A DNA stretch of 64,000 nt, from assembly GCF_023065955.2 (NCBI RefSeq), contig NW_026622997.1, positions 7,922,001-7,986,000 of the forward strand. Reading direction: 5' to 3'. A program made the translations under genes and the position numbers. Source of the stretch: Ursus arctos (lineage: Eukaryota; Chordata; Mammalia; Carnivora; Ursidae). Of this stretch, positions 51,270-64,000 are shown one piece after another (the first letter of the stretch is position 1; each line of letters begins with the position of its first letter). Below the pieces are notes generated by a model. That model saw only the letters and a list, made by a program, of their open reading frames with translations. It was not told the origin of the DNA and did no database searches.

Positions 51270-51775
51270 ATCTAAGGTGGAACACGCACAATTTGGCAGA
51301 AAATCTCCACAGAGAAATTTGCAGGATAGCTGTTCTCATATACACAATGATATATGCACGAAATTATTCATTGTGGCACTGTGAGAAAAAAGCATAAACA
51401 GCTTACATGGCCATTGGTAGGGAACCCATGAAATAAAGTATGGCAGGATTACATAATGGCTACTGTGTATCCATTTCAAGGAGGCAAGCTCTGTATTTTA
51501 AACATACTGTTCAGTGAGGAAAAGAGGCAGCAGAACAGTGTTACTATCATCATAAAACGTGTGAAGAAAGAAAAAAAGGGAATAATCTACATCTGTTTGA
51601 AGTTATATGGAATATTTCTGCAAGGACGCAGGAGAGGTAACAGTGATAAGAATGGCTGCCCTCCAGGGAGGAAAACTGTAGCAAGGAACATAGGAGGAAG
51701 AGACTTCCTTTCCACTCTCTATTCTTCAAAATTGTGGGCTGTATTCATGTAGTAATTATTCAAAAAAAAATTTTT
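51270..51775 (+). mobile_element. Old L1 3' fragment
   Basis: Contains TTGTGGCACTGTGAGAAAAAAGC, GGTAGGGAACCCATGAAATAAAG and a terminal A/T run at 51762-51780, the layout of an ancient L1 3' end. Confidence 0.5.
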
Positions 51776-52003
51776 TTTTTGGTAGAGGAAGCAAAGACAT
51801 AGTTGGATTTCTACACAAAAGTACACTTAGTCTGCTTTCAAGGAGGCATCCTTGCAACTAATAAAATATTTAAAGGCATTTACGAATTCACATTGATGTC
51901 ACATCTTATACTGGGTATGATTGTGGTTGGTTCAATTTTATCACACCGACAGAGTAAATTCATTTGGACTTTTACCTATCCCTTACCTTTTGTAGAGGAA
52001 GAA

Positions 52004-52009
52004 TTTAAT
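52004..52009 (-). promoter_or_regulatory. TUBB2B: Possible TUBB2B polyadenylation signal (ATTAAA)
   Basis: TTTAAT on the plus strand reads ATTAAA on the minus strand, about 340 bases past the stop. I saw no AATAAA on the minus strand closer to the stop. Tentative. Confidence 0.35.
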
Positions 52010-52346
52010 ATAATGTGTTCTGAGCGTTAACAGGCAAAGCCATAATAAAGAAGCCAATAAAGAGAAGGAGACAGAAGAGAGGACACCATTAGGACACAAA
52101 CGTTTATGTGATTTTAGCCATTACAACAGTAGTTCAGAAATATCTCAAATGTTACACTGATGTCATCAATATTACAAAATGAAAAAAAAAAATGACAGGC
52201 AACAGTGAAGAGCACCAGAGAACCAGCGCACACACCTAGAGAAGACCATGCTTCTTTCCTTCAACTGCCAAGAGATTTTCACCACTAAGCCCCCCTCCCC
52301 CGTGCTTTCCTTCTGGACTTTCCCTAACCTGCTTTCAATCGTGACT

Positions 52347-55174
<2,828 letters not shown>

Positions 55175-55307
55175 GGTGCTAGCTAGCTTCTTCTGGCACT
55201 GGTCGGCGTCTGGTCAGTCTGTCCGTCCTCCCTTAAACACCCACTGCGGGGTCACCGGGAACGCGCTCGGGAACCGACTGGCTGAGAGCGCCGGCCCCGC
55301 GGACTCA

Positions 55308-55317
55308 GCCTTTTATG
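55308..55317 (-). promoter_or_regulatory. TUBB2B: TUBB2B TATA-like box
   Basis: On the minus strand GCATAAAAGGCT lies about 135 bases upstream of the ATG. A start site about 30 bases downstream, near 55280, would leave a 5'UTR of roughly 105 bases. Inferred from motif and spacing only. Confidence 0.6.
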
Positions 55318-55402
55318 CAAGGAGGGTGGGGCGGTCCGCGTAGGCCGCGCCCCCAGCCCAAGCCCCCCAGTCCCCTTCGCGCTAGAGCTCTCCAGGCCCC
55401 GC

Positions 55403-55410
55403 TGACGTAA
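55403..55410. promoter_or_regulatory. CRE-like site in TUBB2B promoter
   Basis: TGACGTAA is one base from the consensus CREB/ATF site TGACGTCA. It sits about 90 bases upstream of the TATA-like box. Confidence 0.4.
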
Positions 55411-55459
55411 TGCTCTGAGCCCCAAGGACCATCCTGGGGGCTGGACATTGGGCCCGCAG

Positions 55460-55464
55460 CCAAT
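55460..55464. promoter_or_regulatory. CCAAT box upstream of TUBB2B
   Basis: CCAATCAGC on the plus strand is an inverted CCAAT box (ATTGG) relative to TUBB2B, a typical NF-Y context, about 145 bases upstream of the TATA-like box. Confidence 0.4.
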
Positions 55465-58040
55465 CAGCACAGGCTTGCGGACCGGGCGAAGAGTGGGGGT
55501 TTGGGGTAGTAGGGTGGAGGCATGGGCATTGTCTAGGACTTGGGGCGGGGGGAGGTGGAAGAGCTGGGGACTGAGAATTGGGGGTAGGTGAAGGCACTGA
55601 GGGTAGGAGGATGGGAGGGTGGCGAAGCGAGGGCGACTCCAGTGGCAGGCCGGTGGTGGGGGGAGAGCTGGCACCGGAGAGCAGGGAGACTGGAGCAGGT
55701 GGAGAGGCCCTTAGGTGCGCTGTGCTCCGGGTGCGGGCAGGTGGAAGGGTAGAGGGTGGCGTAGGTTGCACAGCCAGCGCTGATTGAGGCGCCTGCTCCG
55801 CCAAAGGCCAGAGACCCCTAAGCTACCCGCCCCTCGTGAGACCACTGCCTCTCTCCCCAACCCTAGAAGCCAAGGACTGTCCAGCGGCCGAAACTTGGTC
55901 ACACAGAGCCTTGGGGGGACAGGCGAGCCCAGGAGAAAATCGTGTGTGATCAGGCTGTTGGGGTCTGAAGAGCCGTGACCCTGGACCCCAAAGCCCAGGA
56001 GCCCCAGGGAGCCCCCCGCCCTGCCCCCTGCATCCGCCTGCTCTCTTTTGTCTGTAAAGGGCTTCTTGCTGTCTCTCACTGAGGTTGCTGCATCCAGGGG
56101 TGGGGCAACCTCCGCGTCCTCTCTAGCCCCAGCCGACTCTCTCCAAGAGTCCCCAGCTCCCCTCACCTCGCGGGCTGGCTTTTTGTTCTTTGGGAGTGGA
56201 TGGGGTGGGTGTGGCTGTCGGCGCACAGGTACTGTCCAGCGGTCAGAACGAGGGTGGGGTCCGGGGGGCGGGGCTGCGGTAGAACAAAGGGCTCACAAAT
56301 GTGTGGGATACCTCCCACAGCTGAGTTTTTAAAAATCACATCCCCAGCGCTCTCCCTCTCTGGGTTTGCTTCATCTATTGTCCAGTAAGGAAATGGGTTC
56401 CGCGGGTGATCATCGCCCACTGCACGGCTAACACTCTTATCTTTCATCAGGTGCTGGACCCTGCGGCGGCCACAAGGTCCCCAACCTTCGTGCTGCTGAT
56501 GGGGGTGAGGGACACGCCTAAAAACTGCGGCACAGCGAGGGAGAAGCCACCCGAGACCCTGATGCGCACAGAGCGCGTGCGCAGACTCGGAGCCCTGACA
56601 CTTTCAAATCCACAGTTTCTAGGTGGTCGAAGGAGATGATCTCTTTGTTACTTTTCGTGTGTATGTGTGGGGGTGGAGGGTGGGGAGAGGATGCTCAACC
56701 TGCTTGCGTTTAAGGGTGGGAGCGGAAAGGGTGGCTGAAATGTTCGCTACAGACCTGGAACCAGGCCCCTGCAATTCCAGGGGTGAAGCGCCCCTTCCGC
56801 TCTCGACACGGGACGGGTCGTCTGAGCGGTGACGTGACCCCCTTTCATCCTCTGGCGAGAGGGGCCGAATGACCCGGGTTCCCGTGGGGGAGCGGAGCCT
56901 GCAGCTGTTGAGTGAGACCCTCCCAGAACTATCAGCAAGCTGTCACCGCCTTTCTTTCCCGCTGGGAGGTGGAAGGGGGGCTTTCAACTCAATTCCAGTG
57001 CACAAAGAGAAACCGAGAGAACAAAAGCCCAGCCTCCCCCAAACACCCATGGCTCCCAGACTGAACCTTCGGGGCAGAATTCCCCAGACGCGGCTTCCCT
57101 TCTTGGGGTTAGGATGGGGTCGGGCGAGAGGCAGAGGAGCAGAAGGTCCGCCCACATGCCCCACTTGAGGGTTCCAAAGACCCAAGACCCCGAGTTTCTA
57201 ATCCAGCTCCTACGGACGCAGAAACGTCGAGGGTGAACGATTCCCAAGGTCCCGCGGCAAGTTAAAAACAGGACTCAGGCTGCAATCCCGTCTTCCAGGC
57301 GCCCCAGCTCTCGGTGAAGGTGACCACGTTCAGGCCGAAAGAGCTGTGGCTGGTGTCAGCACCCGGACCCGGAGATGCCGGCTCCGGTGGGAGCGAGCCG
57401 TGCGGGAAGGCCCCCAGCTGGGGCTGCACCCGCGCTCTGTGTAGACGCGCGCCCAGCAGTGAGGGCCTGGCTGCCAGCGCCAAGGGGCCCTGGAGCGTTG
57501 CGCCCCAGGGGATCCGCTCCAGGCCGGGAAATTTGAGCCCGCCGCCAGCCTTCCTCACCTAACCGTTTATTTTCTCAGCTTCGGTTTCAGAGCCAGATTT
57601 CCGCAGAGTATCGGGTGAAAACGCGAGTTCGAGATTATGTGGATAATAGAGCCCTTTCCTCTCAGGTTTATTTTAGGGGGAAAGGCTTGGGAAAGGGTGA
57701 AGCTGGAACTCACTCTTTTGAAAGCCCGGATGCCCTCCCTTTCATACATCTGCGGGTACTGTCGCCCACCCCAGCCTCTGCGGAGCTGGCACTCTTCTTA
57801 AGGGCTTTACGCCTCTCCATGCTCCCCCCTCCCAATTTGGATTATACTGCGGCATATTTTTATTTTCGTAAGAAGCTGATTTTGTGTCGGAAGCCTGAAC
57901 GTTGATGACAGCCAAATCTTTCCCCGCTCATTCCGTTTATCTGCTAATCCTTATCATCCTTTCTCCGTACAGCTCCTGGGGAGAGGCTGGTAAGGGGCCT
58001 CCAAAGCATAAATGGGTTGGGCCTCAGATAGGTCCTCTAG

Positions 58041-58044
58041 CATT

Positions 58045-58096
<52 letters not shown>

Positions 58097-58098
58097 TC
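58041..58098. repeat. (TTTC)n microsatellite
   Basis: About 14 TTTC units; a homopurine/homopyrimidine tract able in principle to form a triplex. Confidence 0.95.
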
Positions 58099-58645
58099 AC
58101 ACAGTTCTTCTCCACCTAGGTCATTGTATATCAGACGTGAAGGGTGTCAGGACAACATATTTCACCATCACTTACAGGCTATTAGCTTTAATGATGTACC
58201 AATATCTCTAAATTTTCCCTTCCCCAGACAGTTGTAAAAATAACGCAGCATAAAATAAAATCCAACATTTATTTTATGCATAACAGATTGGGTGGTTGAG
58301 GTGAGATACCCCTGAAGCTAGTAAAGTTGCATATGCTCTCACAATATTCAGAGTATTTTCAATGGCAAATTCTCAAGTGATTTTACATTACATTACATTT
58401 ACGATTACACACAGTCATTATTTTAATTAATTGAAGTCTGATAAGTAGCACTGTACTGCTGATTTGGTAGTAAATTTTTAAAGCATTGTTTTCTTCAAGC
58501 AAGGTTTTTTGTTTTTTAACACACTTACTGAAATTACAAGACATCTAGCTTTCGGTTTTCCCTGCTGCCTGCCCGCATTCCCCACTTCATACACAGCCCC
58601 AATCCCGGGTAGCCTGACAGCCTACTCCGCCGCTAGCCGCACGCG

Positions 58646-58674
58646 GTTTCCTAGGCAACCGACACTTGGCCAAT
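58646..58674. promoter_or_regulatory. RFX-type X-box plus CCAAT box
   Basis: The same 14 bases, GTTTCCTAGGCAAC (58646-58659), followed 10 bases on by CCAAT (58670-58674). X-box with NF-Y site is a known promoter arrangement, for example in ciliary genes. It lies about 3.3 kb upstream of TUBB2B and 425 bases before the tubulin-like frame at 59084. Confidence 0.5.
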
Positions 58675-59083
58675 GAATGAAGAGAAATTGAAAGAGACTG
58701 CAAATCCATCATTATTTCCTTTTTTTACTCTTCTCAATACTCTCCAGCTAGAAATATTGGAAAGCTACCAATCCCAACAACGACGTAAAGGAGTCGAAGG
58801 CCCAGGAAGGAGGCGCAACCCCATGGTGTGACCGTGGCGAGGAGGTGGTGCCCGGGCTTCCTGGGCCCACCAAGACCTCTGCTTTCTCAGATTTGTCACT
58901 CTTTCTGTTGCTATCCCACTGTCCTCCCCCTTCCTCTCCCAGGCGTTCCCCTCCCCCGACGAGAAGCCAGCAGCTCCCCGCAGAGCTGCCCTGGTGCTTT
59001 TTTAGTCCAAGTGTTGCCGGGCTGCCCTTCCGAGGTCGTGGGGCTCCGAGGGGACCAGCTGGCCCAGGCAACAGAAGACTAGA

Positions 59084-59149
59084 ATGGGCAGGGAAAATTC
59101 TGAGTTCGTGAGTGCAGGGCAGTGCGGAAATATTTACTTTTGCTGCTCG
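59084..59149 (+). other. Tubulin-exon-1-like open frame
   Basis: ATG opens a frame reading MGRENSEFVSAGQCGN, followed at 59150 by GTAAGG, a good splice donor. AGQCGN is the beta-tubulin N-terminal signature, and EFV-S-AGQCGN aligns with EIVHIQAGQCGN of TUBB2B with two residues fewer. All four base differences from TUBB2B within the six-codon core are at third positions. No tubulin exon 2 follows on the plus strand. It could be a relic or chance. Confidence 0.25.
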
Positions 59150-59787
59150 GTAAGGCCGGTTGTTTTCCCGTTGCCTGCGTTCGAATTTGGATTAAAATGG
59201 CCTCAGTCCAGGCGGAGAGTGCTGAGCTTTCGCCGAAAGAGATTTGCCTTCTTTGTCATACAAATGGGCAGAGGGAGTAGAACCCAGGCTTTCCAAGGCA
59301 CCGCCTCCCTTTTATAAGCAGCCTCTCCTCCCCCACAGTATCCGTGATCTGTAAGATCCTTGGCCGGGGGCGGGGGGGCAGCCAGAGAAGGCTCGCTCTG
59401 CGAATCCTAAGTAAATGGCACTTCTCCATACAGAGCCAGACCATGTAGGGAACAGAAACACAGGAGTAGAAGTACTCTGAATGGGAACATTACAAAATGC
59501 TAACGTTGACAGGGTGCCTCTTGCAAGGTGCGGCTGGTGAAATCAACAAATTTATAAATTGATCCTTTATGAAATGAATTGAGTCCACATGCACGGATAG
59601 GCTTCTGGAGCCATTCTCAGCGGCAGATGGCTGTGGAGTAGCATGATTGCAGGTCTGCCACCCCACCTGAGAGGCTGTTCTACCAACCGCTGCTGCCCAG
59701 GAAGGTCTAGGCAGCTCCCCATTGCTCTTCTACTTCTGCCCCTAGACCTTTGCTTGCCTTGTAAATAAAATTAGAACTGTGTATTGA

Positions 59788-59957
59788 GGGGCATCTGGGT
59801 GACTCTGTTGGTGAAGCCTCCCATGCTTGATCTCAGCTCAGGTCTTGGTCTCAGGGTCCTGAGTTCAATCCCTGTGTTCTGCTCCACATTGAGCTTGGAG
59901 ACCACTTAAAAAAACAAACAAACAAACAAACAAACAAACAAAAAAACAAAAAAACAA
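59788..59957 (+). mobile_element. SINEC, old, with (AAAC)n tail
   Basis: GGGGCATCTGGGTGACTCTG head; the body is shortened and the tail is an (AAAC)n run at 59906-59957. Confidence 0.75.
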
Positions 59958-59965
59958 CTAAACAG

Positions 59966-60150
59966 TGGTGCCTGAGTGGCTTGCTCAGTGAAACCTCTGT
60001 CTTCAGCTCAGGTCGTGATTTCAGGGTCCTGATATCTAGCCCCACATCAGGCTCCCTGCTCAGCAAAGACTGCTTCTCCCTCTCTCTCTGACCCTTCTCC
60101 CCACTTGTTCTTTGTCTCTCACTCTAAAAGAAACAAAAAACAAAAAACCT
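59966..60150 (+). mobile_element. SINEC, old
   Basis: GTGGTGCCTGAGTGGCTTGC head to an AAACAAAAAACAAAAAACC tail; placed right behind the previous SINE's tail. Confidence 0.75.
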
Positions 60151-60419
60151 GTGTATTTGGATAGATAGACAGATACACACATAGCTATGGTAACACCCTT
60201 TGTCTCTTGGATTTAGATGTCTGGTGGATATTAACTGTCTTCGCTGAAGAAAGAAACGGGTCAGCTTCTGAACAGGAACTCTTAAGGACTTGACGTGCCC
60301 AGCCTACTTTTGAGTGCCACCACACATCCGTGGTACATTTTCAAGAAAACAATGCGTTAAGGGAACCTCCGGGGAAACTCACTACCTCTTTCAAAATAAC
60401 CCCGTAGAGAGGAAATTTA

Positions 60420-60985
60420 TTAAAAGATACTGTTTTTCATATATACCAAAAAGAATTGGAAGTAGAATTTCAAAGAGATATTTGTACACCCATGTTCACA
60501 GCAATATTATATACAACAGCAAAAGGGTGGAAGAACTTAACTGTTCATCGACAGATGAAAAAGTAAAATGTGGCATACACATACAATGGAGTATCACTCG
60601 GCCTTTAAAAAAAAGGAAATCCTGACACAACATTGATGAACTTTGAAGATATTAGGCTAAGGAAATAAACCAGCTATCAGAAGACAAATGCTATATGATT
60701 TCATGTATGTAAGGTCCCTAGAATAGTCAAATTCATAGAGTCAGAAAGAACGGTGGGGAAAAAAAAAAAAAGAATGGTGGTTGCCAGGGGCTAAGGGGAG
60801 GGGATAATGGGGAGTTCGTGTTTAATGGGGACAGAGTTTCAGTTTTGCAAGATGAAGAGTTGAGATGGATGGTGGCGATGGTTGCCAGCATTTGGAGAAT
60901 ACACTTAATGCCCTGAATTTACACTTAATAATGGCTAAGATGGCAAGTTTTGTGTTTTGTGCATATTACCACAATTTAAAAAAAA
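60420..60985 (+). mobile_element. L1 3' end, sense
   Basis: Landmarks are TTTGTACACCCATGTTCACAGC, GTGGCATACACATACAATGGAG and GTTGCCAGGGGCTAAGGGG, ending in CACAATTTAAAAAAAACAC. Confidence 0.8.
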
Positions 60986-61094
60986 CACAAAAAACAGGAT
61001 TGGTTTCTTAGTATCTCCTCAATATTAAGCGGCATTTTTTTGTCTTGGTGCTAATACAGAGCTCTAAGTTTCTCAATGAAAGGTAGATAATGGG

Positions 61095-61300
61095 GGCGCC
61101 TGGGTGGCACAGCGGTTAAGCGTCTGCCTTCGGCTCAGGGCGTGATCCCGGCGTTATGGGATCGAGCCCCACATCAGGCTCCTCCGCTATGAGCCTGCTT
61201 CTTCCTCTCCCACTCCCCCTGCTTGTGTTCCCTCTCTTGCTGGCTGTCTCTATCTCTGTCAAATAAATAAAATCTTAAAAAAAAAAAAAAGAAAAAAAGA
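61095..61300 (+). mobile_element. Young SINEC with perfect target-site duplication
   Basis: GGGGCGCCTGGGTGGCACAG, GGCGTGATCCCGGCGTTATG and TAAATAAAATC. AAAGGTAGATAATG flanks both sides unchanged, so this is a recent insertion of the putative ursid subfamily. Confidence 0.93.
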
Positions 61301-61374
61301 AAGGTAGATAATGATAGGTAGATAGAAAGATAGAAAGATATTCTTAAAACCAATGTCAATATCATTATTTATTG

Positions 61375-61870
61375 CTCCTTCTTTTGCGGGTGAACTGGGG
61401 AGTCCCGGGCCCTGGGACCTGGACCTAGCCAGTCTGGAAGGAGTCACCAAGGTTTTTGATCTTGTCACAAGAATGAATTCAAGGATAGAATGAATTCAAG
61501 GATGCAGCACAGTGGATCAGTAACAGAAGGAGGAAAGTTTATTAAAGCAAAAGGTCCAGGAGCAGAGCTCCAGCTGGAGAGAGAGCTGCTCGCCCTGGGG
61601 GTTGGTTTCCTATCTTTTATTGATAGTTGTTAATCAGGGGATGGGACATTCATTACTTGGAGCAGGAAGCAGGGAAGGTTTCATTGCTTTTTCCTCCTAA
61701 TCTGGTCAGGGTTTCCTGTCATTGCATCTGCCCTCTTGGGCCTGTCTGGTTTGATCGTCTTCTTGTCGAGTGCTGGCAGGACAGGCCTCTGACCTTCCAA
61801 TAGCTGGCCATGACTTCCTTATTGCTGACTACCACCCCGTCCAACCCCATCCTGTTAGAGCCTATAAAAC
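61375..61870 (-). mobile_element. Solo-LTR-like block
   Basis: On the minus strand the block holds CTTTAATAAACTTTCC (polyA signal, plus-strand 61538-61543) with an R/U5-like GC-rich end (GGGCCCGGGACTCC). No internal retroviral region is visible on either side. A 17-base unit (GAATGAATTCAAGGATA/G) is tandemly duplicated at 61471-61504. Boundaries approximate. Confidence 0.6.
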
Positions 61871-61959
61871 TGCCTGCTCTAACCCTTTCCTGGGCCAATC
61901 TACCACTGAAAGTGATGTCAGAGACAACCAAACTAGTAATTGGACCATGGGATTTCTTT

Positions 61960-62360
61960 GCTCAGATGTCTCCACTGATTCCCTATAGCTTGTAGTGTCT
62001 GGTCCAAACTGTTAGCATAGAATTCAGGTCCTTTGAATCTGGGTGTGATCCACCTTTCCAGGGTTACCAGCCACCCCTCCACCTAGACACAGTACATTCC
62101 AGGAGAATTGGACTTGCCTATTGCTCTCTTTTCTAGGCCATGTTCTCTGAGCCTCTGAGTCTCTGCTCATACTGTTCCTTCAACCTGGAATGAACCTCTC
62201 CTCTTCTTCCTCTGGTGACATTTCATTCACTCTTCATGATGCAGCTCAACTATCTGTGATCTATCCCCCCAGTTGCCAGGAACAATGAACTGCTTATGCT
62301 ATGCATACCCATAAGTTTCTTCCCATGCCTACTACAGGTTCTTGCGTTTATTACATGAAG
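61960..62360. mobile_element. L2 fragment
   Basis: CTCTGAGTCTCTGCTCATACTG, TTCCTTCAACCTGGAATG and TTCATGATGCAGCTCAAC are L2-type phrases. Confidence 0.55.
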
Positions 62361-62605
62361 GCTGTGGTCACCAAGCTTTTCCAGGAAAAAAGAAAAGTTG
62401 AGCATACATTCCCAATATATGTACATTTATTTATCATAAACTATATATGTGTATTGTTATAAGCCAGTATTTCAAGGGATATATACTTAGTTTGAGATAC
62501 ATCATTAATGATATCAGGTGTTGATATCAAATACACTTTTCTAGAACTTTCCATCTTATTTTGGTCCACATCTTGCCACACCTGAGTTCCTCATGGCTTT
62601 CTTTT

Positions 62606-62803
62606 TTTTTTTTTTAAAGATTTTATTTATTTATTCGACAGAGATAGAGACAGCCAGCGAGAGAGGGAACACAAGCAGGGGGAGTGGGAGAGGAAGAAGC
62701 AGGCTCATAGCAGAGGAGCCTGATGTGGGGCTCGATCCCAGAACGCCGGGATCACGCCCTGAGCCGAAGGCAGACGCTTAACCGCTGTGCCACCCAGGCG
62801 CCC
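62606..62803 (-). mobile_element. Young SINEC, minus orientation
   Basis: T run, AAAGATTTTATTTATTTATTC to GTGCCACCCAGGCGCCCC; flanked by CTCATGGCTTTCT / CTCACGGCTTTCT. Confidence 0.92.
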
Positions 62804-62805
62804 CC

Positions 62806-64000
62806 CTCACGGCTTTCTGACCTGGAAGTGGGCTTGACTAAGAGCCTGTCGGAGCAGCAGAGTGGCAGCTCTGCTATTTCCTTATGTGTTTACATCACTA
62901 GTATCTTCTTCAATTTGCAACTTCTTTGCTGTAGGGTTTTATGCCTCTTGTCCGGTTGTGAGACTCAGTGGAGCAAAATCCAGATAATATGATCAGTAAA
63001 CCCACTGTCAATCTCTCCTTTATGGACCTCCCTTTCCAAGGACTGATACACGACACGTGACCAGAAGACAGAAGCATTCTGTAAGGACACCAGTGTCATC
63101 TGGAACATTAACTATTCAAAGAGTAACTTATTTTTCTAGGAAATAAGTATAAAAGGGAGTTCTCATAGTTTCTCTTCACACTACAAAGTATGCTCTTGCC
63201 TGTCCTACTCTGACCTTCAGATTAGATCAGAGTTAGTTCCATAGATGTCTCAGTTTCCCACTGGTTTGTGACTCCTTGATGGCAGGGACCATACCACGTC
63301 TTATTAGCCTTGGTATCTCCCACATTGCCTGGAACTAAGTATAAGCAAACAACAAATAGTCCTGGAGTAAATAAAGTACCTCAAATAGACAGCCACAGGG
63401 AAAAAACCTGGTTATTTCTAACTTGAAGCAGGAGCAAGTTATGCTGCAGGTAAGTAATAAGAAACAGTCCTTCTCCTTCTTCATCATTACCTCCCAGCCC
63501 AGCCAGGCCAAGTGCCATCCTTCTCAAACTCTGCTGTTCCAGCAGAGTAGTGGATACTGTAGGTTCCAGAAAATGGGGCCTTCTCTGGAATGATCTTTCA
63601 ATTCCCTCCAAGCAGCTGCTCAGTCCTTCTCTTGCATTTGCACCCTCTCTTATCCACATTGCTAATGCACGATTGACATTCCTGGGGAAGATTACCTAAT
63701 AGCGCAGAAGAGAAGGAGAGAAGGAACTCAGTCCTTAGAAATCAGCATTGATTGATTGATTGTGTCCTCTTTCTCAGCATATAAATCAGACAGCTATCTT
63801 CATGAGCAGGTCTGGAGATGACAGAACAAAGTGGGTTTGTTCCTCCCGAAAGGAGGAGGAGAAACAAAAATGCAAATCCCATCTTTCATGAACTTAGAGG
63901 AAAGATGAAACAGTCAATATCAACATTCTAGACCTCACTGGTAAAGAAAGAATCCTCTGGGCAACCCAGAAAAAAGATCAAGTCATTCATAAAGGTGGAA
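62806..64000. other. Window end, intergenic
   Basis: An L2 end at 63.26 kb and otherwise unrecognised sequence. A 92-codon minus-strand frame (63659-63381) has no known domain. Confidence 0.5.
63260..63375 (-). mobile_element. L2 3' end
   Basis: GACTCCTTGATGGCAGGGACC and GCCTGGAACTAAGTATAAG followed by GAGTAAATAAAG. Confidence 0.5.

Larger units (their letters stand above)
57600..59780. other. TUBB2B upstream flank
   Basis: TTTC microsatellite, AT-rich unique sequence at 58.2-58.55 kb, X-box/CCAAT at 58.65 kb, then a moderately GC-rich stretch with the tubulin-like frame at 59.08 kb. No proven gene. Confidence 0.4.

Noticed and set aside
55252..56226. Long overlapping Pro/Arg-rich frames on both strands in the CpG-rich region
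   Set aside because: High GC lowers stop frequency; no domain, no splice context and no consistent strand.

Overview
This is nuclear DNA from a caniform carnivore, most likely a bear. The evidence is spliced genes with long introns, about 25 tRNA-Lys-derived SINEC (CAN-SINE) copies that start GGGGCGCCTGGGTGGC and end in AAATAAATAAAATCTTT, carnivore-type L1 ends, MIR/L2/hAT relics and ERV-type LTRs. Several SINEs carry the young CACAGCGGTTAAGCG / GGCGTGATCCCGGC signature, which I associate with ursids. That family call is recalled, not computed. The gene order BPHL(+) - TUBB2A(-) - TUBB2B(-) matches the block on human 6p25.

Layout. 1-12.9 kb holds the 3' end of BPHL: its penultimate exon (1601-1724), a 10.8 kb intron full of repeats, and the last exon and 3'UTR (12560-about 12890). 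13.4-16.2 kb holds TUBB2A on the minus strand: polyA signal and exons 4, 3 and 2. Exon 1 and the promoter are not recognisable. 17-24 kb is a decayed endogenous-retrovirus block directly upstream of TUBB2A exon 2. 24-52 kb is intergenic: SINEs, old LINEs, a hAT element, an RPS23 processed pseudogene, and unique islands that may be regulatory. 52.0-55.3 kb holds complete TUBB2B on the minus strand (four exons, 445 codons) with a TATA-like box, a CRE-like site and an inverted CCAAT box, in a GC-rich region reaching about 57.6 kb. 57.6-64 kb has an RFX-type X-box with a CCAAT box, a short tubulin-exon-1-like open frame, SINEs, an L1 end, a solo-LTR-like block and L2 fragments.

The two tubulin genes are tandem paralogues for class II beta-tubulin. 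They can be told apart by residue 55 (Ala/Thr) and residue 201 (Ser/Cys). Their last exons are almost identical, with about 5 differences in 1061 bases by eye, while exons 2 and 3 differ at about 12 of 220. This points to gene conversion limited to exon 4. BPHL encodes an unrelated serine hydrolase and is only a neighbour.

I saw no clearly new biological system. The observations most worth checking are the missing first exon of TUBB2A, the conversion boundary, the tubulin-like frame at 59.08 kb, a perfect 42-base inverted repeat at 4.0/4.9 kb, and two identical 14-base X-boxes.
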